This document shows, one piece after another, positions 1 through 7,098 of a stretch of DNA of 8,818 nt; the stretch's first letter is position 1, and each line of letters begins with the position of its first letter. Source of the DNA: Verrucomicrobiota bacterium (GTDB lineage Bacteria; Verrucomicrobiota; Verrucomicrobiia; Opitutales; UBA2995); NCBI GenBank assembly GCA_027297085.1, contig JAPUIL010000505.1, forward strand, positions 1 through 8,818. Reading direction: 5' to 3'. The position numbers and the translations under genes are program-made. Below the pieces are notes generated by a model. That model worked only from the letters and a program-made list of their open reading frames with translations. It did not search any database and was not told the origin of the DNA.

Positions 1-89
1 TTCGGGGTCAAACACGCACTCTTCTTTTCCAGTGTTCCCGCCTGCATTCCGTCAGCAATAAAAAGCAACACATTCGGCCGGTCATTCAT
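1..89 (-). CDS. Sulfatase / alkaline phosphatase superfamily protein, N-terminal fragment
   Basis: Only the first 29 codons are in the window; the gene runs off the left edge. The start is the ATG at 89-87, preceded by a purine-rich stretch (GAAAGAAAA) that can act as a ribosome binding site. The peptide begins MNDRPNVLLFIADGMQ. The pattern RPN followed by a hydrophobic strand and an acidic residue (here ADG, Asp13) is the usual beginning of sulfatases and related alkaline-phosphatase-fold hydrolases, where this Asp helps bind the catalytic metal. No signal peptide is seen before the strand, so this start gives a cytoplasmic protein. The symporter gene ends 63 nt upstream on the same strand, which suggests co-transcription. 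The catalytic Cys/Ser motif lies outside the window, so sulfatase cannot be told from phosphodiesterase or phosphoglycerate-mutase-like relatives. Confidence 0.6.
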   Translation of the reverse strand, partial: MNDRPNVLLFIADGMQAGTLEKKSACLTP

Positions 90-152
90 ACTCAACTTTT
101 TTCTTTCGTATTAATTGCTGCTCCTGTTATTAGTGCGCTTCGGGTAGATATA

Positions 153-1874
153 TCACTTGTCTGCCACCCACAACCAGACGCTTCCTATTATACCCACTAC
201 TATCAGCCATGCTATTATAAACCCACTCATCGCCAGCCAAGTCGGTCGTGGAATTTCAAATTGTGTGCTGGGGAAAAATACATTTCTGGCTCCTGGCTTC
301 ATTCCATCCGGCAATTGACAAGGTTTATCAATCACTTCGCCGGGCTGAATCGGTGTCCTCAGTAAATTGTAAAACGCTTCTAGTTTTTGGGGAGCTACCG
401 ATGTAGAAAACAGACTGGCAATTATGCCAACCGCAAATCCGGCAGAAATGTAAGCCAGCATTTGCCAGGGCAGCCAAATCTCATGAACAGGTACGCCGTC
501 CGTAACGATTTCCCGGACCACGCCGCCATTTATGGCCCAGCTAAATCCTCCCAGCCAGCCCGCAAACCATGCCTGGCTCGAGATGGCCCACACCAGCAGT
601 GCGCCTAGGGTAGCTGACCATGCCCCCACTACCGTCGTTCTTCTCCAGAATATTCCCAGCCAGAAAGCCATGGCCATCATGGCGTCCACTTTCCACATCT
701 GCTCAAGCATCTTTATAATTCCTTCAGCGGTGTAAGCCAGGAAAACACCTCCGGCTACAACGATTAAAGCAGAAGCTCGTGCTACCCAGAGGTAATGAGC
801 CTGAGATTTCTCCGGTTGCCATAACTGATAAATATTTCGGGTAAACAAGCCGGATGAAGCGATCATAAACGAGTCGCAGGAGCCCATCACCGTCGCCAGT
901 AATGCCGCAATAAAAACCCCCAGCATACCAATTGGCAGGAACTCCCGAGCCATCATTCCGTAGACCTGGTCCGGATGCTCGATTTCTCCCTTGTAATATA
1001 CTAGAGCCGCAAGTCCGGTCAGGCACCAGGCAACGGTACAAATTCGCTTGATCATGTTGCCTCCCATGAAACCAACCGCTCCTTCGATCTCCGTTTTACC
1101 GGCGGAAGTGGTTCCCATGTTGTGAGGCTGAATAACTACGCCCAACAAGCTGTTGATGGCAATAATCAGTATGAAAAACACTCCGATTTCGCCGGGTGCC
1201 ACCAGGGAGAGCATATCGTCCCGGCCAGTAATTTCCGGCAATGATTCCCTCATTCCCGATATGCCTCCCACTGCCTTGAGCACTAGCGGCAACAGAATGA
1301 ATGAAAACAATATCGTCAAAATACTTTGGACAAAATCCGTTACTATTGCCGAGCTCAGGCCTCCGGCCAGGCCGTAGATCAGAAACATCGCGGTCATAAC
1401 CACAATCATTAGGTTTTCCGGTAGCTCACCGCCTGTGGTTGCTTCGATGATCACGCCAGTACCTTTCAGCATCATCCCGATCCCAATCATATATTTCACC
1501 AATCCCACTAGTACGTATAAAACGGATACTGAACGGTCAAAGCGCGCTTCAAACACATCCGCCGTGGTCAAAGCGCGGAAGCGACGCATCATCGGTGCCA
1601 TGAGCCAGTAGAATGGCGTGGCGAATAACCACATCCACTGGTACCAAATACCAGACAGCCCGCTGGTGAATGTCTTCGAAGCCACACTCACTGCCTGGTC
1701 GGAGTGCGTGCCAGTGCCGAAGCTGTGCATTATCATCATGATCTTGCCGAATTTCCTCGGCATCACGAATTGCGAAAGTGTCTTAACACCTCTCGCAGAC
1801 CATACTCCAATGACAGTGATGCCGATGAAGTACATCCCGAGCGCAACGATATCTATCCAGTGAAGACCAAACAT
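153..1874 (-). CDS. Sodium:solute symporter family (SSS) transporter
   Basis: This is a complete 573-residue inner-membrane protein with many hydrophobic segments, starting with a helix at about residues 7-25 and ending with one at about 547-570. It should couple sodium entry to uptake of a small solute. The family signature is clear at residues 314-347, with FIAALLATVMGSCDS followed by ASSGLFTRNIY. This Ser/Asp-rich helix matches the sodium-site helix of SSS proteins. Other supporting pieces are the AGGLSSAIVTDFVQ segment (170-183) and the VIQPHNMG segment (247-254). The length fits the family. The start is the ATG at 1874; no convincing Shine-Dalgarno precedes it. The substrate cannot be read from sequence. 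The following sulfatase-type gene suggests a product of sulfated glycan or ester breakdown, but that is inference. Confidence 0.93.
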   Translation of the reverse strand: MFGLHWIDIVALGMYFIGITVIGVWSARGVKTLSQFVMPRKFGKIMMIMHSFGTGTHSDQAVSVASKTFTSGLSGIWYQWMWLFATPFYWLMAPMMRRFRALTTADVFEARFDRSVSVLYVLVGLVKYMIGIGMMLKGTGVIIEATTGGELPENLMIVVMTAMFLIYGLAGGLSSAIVTDFVQSILTILFSFILLPLVLKAVGGISGMRESLPEITGRDDMLSLVAPGEIGVFFILIIAINSLLGVVIQPHNMGTTSAGKTEIEGAVGFMGGNMIKRICTVAWCLTGLAALVYYKGEIEHPDQVYGMMAREFLPIGMLGVFIAALLATVMGSCDSFMIASSGLFTRNIYQLWQPEKSQAHYLWVARASALIVVAGGVFLAYTAEGIIKMLEQMWKVDAMMAMAFWLGIFWRRTTVVGAWSATLGALLVWAISSQAWFAGWLGGFSWAINGGVVREIVTDGVPVHEIWLPWQMLAYISAGFAVGIIASLFSTSVAPQKLEAFYNLLRTPIQPGEVIDKPCQLPDGMKPGARNVFFPSTQFEIPRPTWLAMSGFIIAWLIVVGIIGSVWLWVADK

Positions 1875-2025
1875 AAGGAACTAAGCAGTTACCCGTGTAG
1901 GCCTTAATTTGGTATCCTAACCTCGTAGCGATGAAAAGAGAAAAGCGGGCTCCAATTCTGGTTGGCGTGTGATTCTAAAAGGTGTCAAAATTGAGAGTTT
2001 AGAACCCTGTGTAGGCAAAACAGAA

Positions 2026-2094
2026 ATCGGCAGCAAGCTACCTCCTACCTTTCGAAATGCGCCTCTCAGATGTAGGAGGTAGCTTGCTGCCGAT
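2026..2094. repeat. Perfect 23-bp inverted repeat with 23-nt loop (REP-like)
   Basis: Bases 2026-2048 are the exact reverse complement of 2072-2094, separated by 23 nt. Each arm itself contains a nearly perfect short hairpin: GGTAGCTTGCTGCC at 2078-2091, six pairs with one G-T, and its complement in the other arm. This nested structure is typical of paired REP/BIME elements. It sits in the roughly 300-nt spacer between the 3' end of glyS and the 5' end of the symporter gene. Transcribed from glyS, the hairpin is followed by a T-rich stretch (TTCTGTTTT), so it may stop or stabilise the glyS transcript. Apart from this element I see nothing definite in 1875-2173. Confidence 0.85.
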
Positions 2095-2173
2095 CCAAAG
2101 CCTGAAAATCAATTATGTAACATCAATTCAAATTACACTCTTCTTGTGACATAACAGAAATCGAGGCCTAAGT

Positions 2174-3682
2174 TTAATAAACCTTCTCGTCGATGAAACT
2201 GGCCACATCAGCTTCCGGTATACGGATCTGTTCCATAGTGTCGCGGTCGCGAAGGGTGACAGTGCCGTCTTCGAGTGAATCAAAGTCAACCGTGATGCAA
2301 TAGGGCGTACCCGCTTCATCCATACGGCGATAGCGACGACCGATGGCTCCGGCCTGGTCGTAGAAAACATTGTATCTACGGCGAAGGGAGTCGTAAATGC
2401 GGCGAGACATTTCCACAATCTCCGGCTTGTTCTTCATCAATGGTAGAATCGCAGCCTTTATCGGAGCGATACGCGGATGAAACTTCAGTACGTTGCGGGT
2501 TTCATTTTCCACGTCTTCCACCGTGTAAGCGGAGCAGAGGACCGCTAGCAAAGTGCGGTCCACTCCCAGAGAGGGTTCGATAACATGGGGTATGTATTTC
2601 TCGCGGCTCACTTCATCGAAATATTCCATGGACTTGCCGGAGTGTTCCTGGTGCTGAGTCAGATCGTAGTTTCCGCGTGCGGCGATACCTTCCAGCTCCT
2701 GCACACCAAATGGGAATTTGAACATAATGTCCGTGCAAGCGCGTGCATAGTGGGCCAGCTTTTCCTTCGGGTGTACATGTTTACTCAGAAGGTCTTCACG
2801 GAGACCGATGGACTTATGCCAATCGAGACGTGTCTGGATCCAATCCTGATAATATCTCTCCCAAGCGTCCTCGTCCGGTTCAATGAAGTATTCGATTTCC
2901 ATCTGCTCAAATTCTCGAGACCGGAAAATGTAATTGCGCGGGGTAATCTCGTTGCGGAAGGCTTTACCGATCTGAGCGATACCGAATGGAATTTTTACCC
3001 GTGTAGTGTCGAGCACGGCTTTAAAATTGGCAAATATTCCCTGAGCTGTTTCCGGACGCAGGTAAGCAACAGCACTGTCATCGCGCAGCGCGCCCACATA
3101 AGTTTGGAACATCATATTGAAGTCCCGTGGGGGCGTGAGTGACCCAGGCTTACCGGTGGCAGGAGAAGGAATGAGGTCGTAAAGATCAGGTGATGCTTCA
3201 AGGTATTCCTTTAGCTCGATCGGAGCCAATTCGCCTTGTTTAGCCGCCTTGCGTTTCAACTCGTTGGCTTTTTTCTCAGCATCGGCCTGGGCTTCAGGGC
3301 CTTCGAGTGTAGAGACGTAACCGATGGTTTCACCCTCTACTACGACAGGTGCCCATAGAAGGTGGTCTGCGCGGTAGCGCATTTTGGACTCGCGGCAATC
3401 TACCATGGGATCGGAAAAGCTGTCTATGTGTCCGGATGCTTTCCATACATTGGGGTGCATGATAATGGAGGCATCTTGTCCTACGATATCGTCGCGGCCA
3501 TGCACCATGTCCTTCCACCAAGCATCTTTGATGTTTTTGCGCAGCTCTACACCCAAGGGGCCATAATCATAAAATCCATTGATACCTCCGTAAATTTCAG
3601 AGGACTGGAAAATAAATCCTCTCCGTTTACAGAGAGAAATGATGTCATCCATGGTGGGATTATGTGATGGGTCTTTGGACAT
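2174..3682 (-). CDS. glyS: Glycyl-tRNA synthetase, single-chain (alpha-2) type
   Basis: A cytoplasmic class II aminoacyl-tRNA synthetase that charges tRNA-Gly, essential for translation. The protein is 502 residues from the chosen ATG at 3682. Visible landmarks are the N-terminal [18 protein letters not shown] and FYDYGPLG block (16-44), [10 protein letters not shown] (208-217), motif 2 with FRNE at 242-245 followed by the [11 protein letters not shown] strand (256-266), and motif 3 [10 protein letters not shown] (373-382). The anticodon-binding domain follows from about 404 to the end ([10 protein letters not shown] onward). This is the homodimeric form shared with Archaea and Eukarya and many bacteria, not the GlyQ/GlyS heterotetramer. 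The frame stays open upstream to a possible start at 3754, but that extension runs through a palindromic repeat (3691-3726), so I prefer the ATG at 3682. An ATG at 3652 is also possible. No strong Shine-Dalgarno decides among them. Confidence 0.95.
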   Translation of the reverse strand: MSKDPSHNPTMDDIISLCKRRGFIFQSSEIYGGINGFYDYGPLGVELRKNIKDAWWKDMVHGRDDIVGQDASIIMHPNVWKASGHIDSFSDPMVDCRESKMRYRADHLLWAPVVVEGETIGYVSTLEGPEAQADAEKKANELKRKAAKQGELAPIELKEYLEASPDLYDLIPSPATGKPGSLTPPRDFNMMFQTYVGALRDDSAVAYLRPETAQGIFANFKAVLDTTRVKIPFGIAQIGKAFRNEITPRNYIFRSREFEQMEIEYFIEPDEDAWERYYQDWIQTRLDWHKSIGLREDLLSKHVHPKEKLAHYARACTDIMFKFPFGVQELEGIAARGNYDLTQHQEHSGKSMEYFDEVSREKYIPHVIEPSLGVDRTLLAVLCSAYTVEDVENETRNVLKFHPRIAPIKAAILPLMKNKPEIVEMSRRIYDSLRRRYNVFYDQAGAIGRRYRRMDEAGTPYCITVDFDSLEDGTVTLRDRDTMEQIRIPEADVASFIDEKVY

Positions 3683-3690
3683 AACGGGGC

Positions 3691-3726
3691 TAGCCTGCAT
3701 TTTCCCCGAGTGAGAAATGCAGGCTA
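3691..3726. repeat. 12-bp perfect inverted repeat upstream of glyS
   Basis: TAGCCTGCATTT at 3691-3702 is repeated as its exact reverse complement at 3715-3726, with a 12-nt loop. It lies 8 bp upstream of the preferred glyS start, so it would fold in the glyS leader RNA. It may be a dispersed repeat like the others in this window or an element acting on glyS translation. The sequence does not show which. Confidence 0.75.
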
Positions 3727-3852
3727 AAAAGTCAGGTTTCTTTGGGCCGGTCAAGCTTTGAGGACGGTCTCTTATTGGTGAGGAGGACCGGCAAATTTTT
3801 TGGACTGCAGCAAAAGTTCGGACTTTATCGCTGGCGCCTTACTCTTTACGTA

Positions 3853-3900
3853 GCCAGTCAGGAGACTGGCGATCCCGGGATCGCAAATCTCCTGATTTGC
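3853..3900. repeat. Cluster of three adjacent palindromes upstream of oleC
   Basis: Three perfect palindromes lie end to end with no spacer. The first is a hairpin with arms GCCAGTC/GACTGGC and loop AGGA (3853-3870). The second is the 12-mer GATCCCGGGATC (3871-3882). The third is a hairpin with arms GCAAATC/GATTTGC and loop TCCT (3883-3900). The cores of the two outer hairpins (TCAGGAGA and TCTCCTGA) are reverse complements, while their outer arms differ but remain self-complementary. This looks like a composite intergenic repeat. It lies between the divergent glyS and oleC genes, about 80 nt before the oleC start. No clear promoter stands out in 3683-3977. Confidence 0.85.
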
Positions 3901-3977
3901 AACATTCGAATTTGCCATTAGCTCATTCTGCTTTTCCGTTGCCAGCCCTGATAGTGCGCCCTACGACCATACGATTT

Positions 3978-5648
3978 ATGAGTTTCAACGTCGCCAGGTT
4001 CCTTCCGCAAACGGCCTCTGCTCAACCAGACGACTGCGCTCTAAAGATTCCCCAAGGTTGGCAGGGAGAAAGTATCCGTTACCGGAGCTTGTCCTTTGAG
4101 GAGTTGGAGAGCTTAAGCAACCGCTGTGCGCAGAGCCTGCGGCAGCGTGGCGTGCAACCAGGGACCCGCGTGCAATTGGCGGTTCGACCGGGGCTTGAAT
4201 TGATTTTAATAACCTTTGCGCTTTTTAAACTCGGAGCGGTACCGGTGGTGATCGATCCGGGAATGGGCATGAAAAATTTTCTGACCTGTGTGAAAAGGAC
4301 ACGGCCGGAAGTATTGGTGGGCATACCCATGGCCATTTGGCTTAGCCGCATTTTCTGGACTAGTTTCAAAGGAATTAAATCTCGCATCTCAGTGGGATCC
4401 GGCTTTGAAAACAGCTTGGACCGATTGGCGGATGAGTCTATTCTTGTGCCAGCGCAAGAGGACGACTTGGCAGCTATCCTTTTTACTTCTGGCTCAACCG
4501 GTGCTCCCAAGGGGGTGCTATACGAGCACGGTATGTTTGATGCGCAAGTGCGATTGATCGGCGAGACCTATAATATTTCGCGGGGAGAGGTGGATCTACC
4601 CATGTTGCCGATCTTTGCTTTGTTCAACCCGGCCTTTGGAATGACTACAGTGGTCCCTGAGATGAATCCCAGTCGTCCGGCCACAGTGGATCCCAAAAAT
4701 ATTGTACAGGCGATCTTGCAAAATGAAGTTACCAACTCTTTCGGTTCCCCGGTGCTATGGTCCAAGATTTGCCGCTACTGCCAGGATCGTTCGATTCAGC
4801 TTCCGAGTATCAAGCGAGTATTGATGGCCGGTGCACCGGTGCCAACTGGTTTAATCAAAGACTTTAAAACCGTGATTGTTAATGGGGAGATCCATACACC
4901 TTATGGGGCTACGGAATCGTTACCGGTTAGTAGTATATCCGGAAAACGGATACTAGAAGAGACTATGGGTAAAACTAACCAGGGAGCTGGCACCTGCGTC
5001 GGATTTCCGGTGTCTGGCATGAACGTGCGTATTATACGAATATCTAATTCGCCCATCCCGGGCTTGAGTGATGCCGAAGAGCTGCCAGCAGGTGAGATCG
5101 GCGAGATTATCGTAAAAGGACCGGTAGTTACAAAAGGGTATGACCGCTTGGATGAGGCTACCGCAAAGGCAAAGATATTTGATGGGAATGCGGTTTGGCA
5201 TCGTATGGGGGATACCGGCTACCGGGACGAAGCAGGGAACTTGTGGTTTTGCGGCCGGATGGCTGAACGGGTCCTGACGAAGAGGGGAGTGTTATTTACC
5301 GATCCGATCGAGGCGATGTTCAATCAACAGGAAGGTGTATTTCGTTCTGCACTGATCGGTTTGGGCGACGCGCCACAGCAGACACCTGCAATTGTAATCG
5401 AACCCTGTGTGGATCATTGGCCCAATAACAAGGAGATTGAAACTGCCTGGGCGAAACAGTTGTTGGATTCGATTCCTTCCGATTCAGCTGCGGCCCAAAT
5501 TAAACAGCTGTTTTTCCACAAGGCATTTCCGGTCGATGTTCGCCACAACGCGAAGATTCATCGACTGACCCTGGCGAAGGAATTTGGTGGAAGTTGCTCA
5601 AAATACAGTAGAACAGGCATCTTGCCTGTTTATCCTTCAGAAAAATAA
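3978..5648 (+). CDS. oleC: OleC, beta-lactone synthetase of long-chain olefin biosynthesis
   Basis: A cytosolic ANL-superfamily (acyl-adenylate-forming) enzyme of 556 residues. OleC enzymes use ATP to turn a 2-alkyl-3-hydroxy fatty acid into a beta-lactone, which OleB then decarboxylates to an olefin. Visible motifs are the P-loop FTSGSTGAPKG (169-179), the OleC-like stretch LPIFALFNPAFGMTTVVPEM (210-229), YGATES (309-314), GDTGYRDEAG (411-420), and the C-terminal domain with the probable catalytic Lys526 in NAKIHR. The start is the ATG at 3978, where the protein begins MSFNVARFLP as OleC proteins do. The frame is open back to a TTG at 3897, but that part lies next to a repeat cluster and has no family resemblance. 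The last residues (544-556, including RTGILPV) are encoded by a palindromic repeat and look like an added tail. The naming as OleC rather than another AMP ligase is supported by the oleD gene downstream. Confidence 0.88.
   Translation: MSFNVARFLPQTASAQPDDCALKIPQGWQGESIRYRSLSFEELESLSNRCAQSLRQRGVQPGTRVQLAVRPGLELILITFALFKLGAVPVVIDPGMGMKNFLTCVKRTRPEVLVGIPMAIWLSRIFWTSFKGIKSRISVGSGFENSLDRLADESILVPAQEDDLAAILFTSGSTGAPKGVLYEHGMFDAQVRLIGETYNISRGEVDLPMLPIFALFNPAFGMTTVVPEMNPSRPATVDPKNIVQAILQNEVTNSFGSPVLWSKICRYCQDRSIQLPSIKRVLMAGAPVPTGLIKDFKTVIVNGEIHTPYGATESLPVSSISGKRILEETMGKTNQGAGTCVGFPVSGMNVRIIRISNSPIPGLSDAEELPAGEIGEIIVKGPVVTKGYDRLDEATAKAKIFDGNAVWHRMGDTGYRDEAGNLWFCGRMAERVLTKRGVLFTDPIEAMFNQQEGVFRSALIGLGDAPQQTPAIVIEPCVDHWPNNKEIETAWAKQLLDSIPSDSAAAQIKQLFFHKAFPVDVRHNAKIHRLTLAKEFGGSCSKYSRTGILPVYPSEK
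5607..5631 (+). repeat. 25-nt palindromic repeat, copy 1, inside the 3' end of oleC
   Basis: The centre is the palindrome AACAGGCATCTTGCCTGTT (5612-5630), with 8-bp arms and a TCT loop. The 25 nt from 5607 to 5631 recur exactly, in the opposite orientation, at 6134-6158. Read in the oleC frame the element begins exactly at a codon and encodes SRTGILPV, just before the stop codon. Its hairpin may also act on the 3' end of the oleC transcript. Confidence 0.9.
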
Positions 5649-5706
5649 ATAGGGCTTACTGGTCGCGATTTAGTTTATCGCTGGCTGCTGCCTCCGCTTC
5701 AATTTC

Positions 5707-6124
5707 TTATAGAAATTCATCAATCAGGATTTCGATTTTGAGATTTCCCAATACTACGGTTTGAGACTCTATATCTACGTGAGCGACCCTTCTCATCGTG
5801 ACTTTTTCGAGTGCTTTCCCATCTTTTGAGGAGACAAGGGTTATTTCTCTTATACGAAACTCGTTTCGCATACTGCCCCTATAGCCTCCTTCTTTATCCT
5901 CAAACCAGCTGGTACAGTAGAATCGATGCCAACCATTCCAGATAGATCCCCATGTAGATGGCTGACTCTCCTCCTTCACCTGGTCCGAAAATGTTCCCAC
6001 TGGCGTATGCTGCCAATTGATCGATTTCCAATAGGTTGAGTCGAAGAAACCTGTCCTTTACTGATTCCGCCAAACAAACGGAATAGCAGGCGAGTGAAAC
6101 AAAAATAAAATAGAGAGATTTCAA
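5707..6124 (-). pseudogene. Small exported protein of unknown function, probably frameshifted
   Basis: Two overlapping reading frames appear to be one gene. The first starts at a TTG (6124-6122) and encodes a good signal peptide, LKSLYFIFVSLACYSVCLA, then continues out of character to a stop at 5900. The second frame is open from 6057 to the TAA at 5707-5709. It reads RTGFFDSTYWKSINWQHTP directly into a coherent, Trp-rich body containing STWGSIWNGWHRFYCTSWFED and RREV-like strands near the end. Dropping one base in the AAAGG run near 6055-6061 joins them into a 138-residue exported protein. The only usual start within the second frame alone is a GTG at 6000, which would discard about 19 plausible residues and the signal peptide. 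The TTG start has no Shine-Dalgarno and lies just downstream of repeat copy 2. I do not recognise the family. It could be a real frameshift, a sequencing error, or a shorter gene starting at 6000. Confidence 0.5.
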
Positions 6125-6133
6125 TCGATCAAC

Positions 6134-6158
6134 AAACAGGCAAGATGCCTGTTCTACT
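6134..6158 (-). repeat. 25-nt palindromic repeat, copy 2, opposite orientation
   Basis: Exact reverse-complement copy of 5607-5631, centred on AACAGGCAAGATGCCTGTT (6135-6153). On the minus strand it begins inside the last codons of the 272-residue protein gene, and its TAG (6156-6154) is that gene's stop codon. It ends 10 nt before the TTG start of the next minus-strand gene. It therefore fills the whole space between the two genes and could act as a weak intercistronic hairpin. Confidence 0.9.
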
Positions 6159-6972
6159 CTAACGGAAGCGAATACGGTGCAATATACACTTCAACAAGTC
6201 CGGTTCCGGTCTCTCCCTTGGAAGTCAGATGGACAGTGTAAGGTCCTGGAAATAGATAAGTCACCAGAGCAGATTCGTTTTCGTTTTCCGGGGACATCTT
6301 CCAGAATTCAAGAGTGTCCTTTCGAAGGGTGTCTGCCCAATTGTCGTTTCTAATGGAATTTTCCAAATCGTCATTGAAGTCGTCGAGTAGGTATTTGTCA
6401 GAGTAGAGCGTAATAACCGGATCAGAGATGGTTTCCAGTTCGCCGCGCATAGATGGCCCAATGCCGCGGATGATAACCCAAGTCGATTCGTTCAAAACAA
6501 AACCCGCAATCGCAGGTTCGTCGGGAGTGACCTTGGCGCGGTTGGAGGTATTGACCATAGGTTGTGCGCCGGGAGCTTCATAGAGAAGAAAACTGGGTGG
6601 AGCCACGATAAATTGGATGGGGCAGGGTGTGGATTCGAATGTCTGCCTCTGCCAGAGGAACAACGCAGGGACAGGATCTCCAAACTGGTTAACAGAATCT
6701 ATGTATTGAAACTCTTCTGAAATTAGGGGAAGGCTAAGGTGTTCTTCATAGTCGGTCACAACGGGGAGTACTATGCCTGGAACATGAATTTCTCTATAGT
6801 GGACGGTGACACACGGACCGTAGGTTGTGATTCTTTCTACTTCGTAAATAATGCCCGAGTGAGGTGCTGAAGTGAAGGCCGAGAAGATGGCGTGGGTTGG
6901 TTTTTCGTCTTGTCCGTACGAGTAATGCACAGTGAATAGAATGAGGAGTAATATCCGTATTTTTTGTTTCAT
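6154..6972 (-). CDS. Secreted protein with a Verrucomicrobia-type C-terminal domain, function unknown
   Basis: A 272-residue protein starting at the ATG at 6972, with a clear signal peptide (MKQKIRILLLILFTVHYSYG, probable cleavage before Gln21), so it is exported. Residues 21-135 show nothing I recognise. Residues about 139-265 match a domain I know from many large secreted proteins of Verrucomicrobiota: NTSNRAKV, then AIAGFVL, VIIRGIGPSM (166-175), DPVITLY (184-190), NDNWAD (209-214), ESALVTYLFPGPYTVHL (233-249) and GTGLVEVY (256-263). In those proteins the domain usually sits at the end of a long chain; here it makes up about half of a short one. I know of no established function. The stop codon is provided by a dispersed repeat. 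No Shine-Dalgarno is visible, and the 126 nt upstream are shared with the divergent oleD. Confidence 0.85.
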   Translation of the reverse strand: MKQKIRILLLILFTVHYSYGQDEKPTHAIFSAFTSAPHSGIIYEVERITTYGPCVTVHYREIHVPGIVLPVVTDYEEHLSLPLISEEFQYIDSVNQFGDPVPALFLWQRQTFESTPCPIQFIVAPPSFLLYEAPGAQPMVNTSNRAKVTPDEPAIAGFVLNESTWVIIRGIGPSMRGELETISDPVITLYSDKYLLDDFNDDLENSIRNDNWADTLRKDTLEFWKMSPENENESALVTYLFPGPYTVHLTSKGETGTGLVEVYIAPYSLPLE

Positions 6973-7098
6973 ATTAGAATGAAATTATGGAGTTGCATAA
7001 ACGACTCATAGACTCCTACGTGATAGCGCACTGGCCGGATGCGAAGGAAATCAAAATTTTTCGTGGCTTTCCTCGTGAAATTAACCACACAAGGTTAT

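Noticed and set aside
2585..3142. 185-codon open frame on the plus strand inside glyS
   Set aside because: It is antisense to well-conserved GlyRS motifs and has no recognisable protein features.
3683..3754. Longer glyS starting at 3754
   Set aside because: The extension is translated through a palindromic repeat and has no similarity to known GlyRS N-termini.
3746..3792. 7-bp inverted repeat GCCGGTC/GACCGGC followed by a T-run
   Set aside because: The loop is 33 nt and no plus-strand gene lies upstream to be terminated; too weak to call.
3897..3977. Longer oleC starting at the TTG at 3897
   Set aside because: The TTG lies inside a hairpin of the repeat cluster, and the added 27 residues do not resemble an OleC N-terminus; the ATG at 3978 begins the family-like sequence.
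4079..4510. 143-codon minus-strand frame inside oleC
   Set aside because: Antisense to the P-loop region of oleC; no protein features of its own.
3824..5685. 12-mer TTTATCGCTGGC at 3824-3835 and 5674-5685 flanking oleC
   Set aside because: In a window of this size one or two repeated 12-mers are expected by chance, and the flanks do not match.
7039..7098. Longer oleD starting at the ATG at 7039
   Set aside because: The 20 extra residues precede the Rossmann strand, which normally begins the protein, and AAGG sits just before the ATG at 7099.
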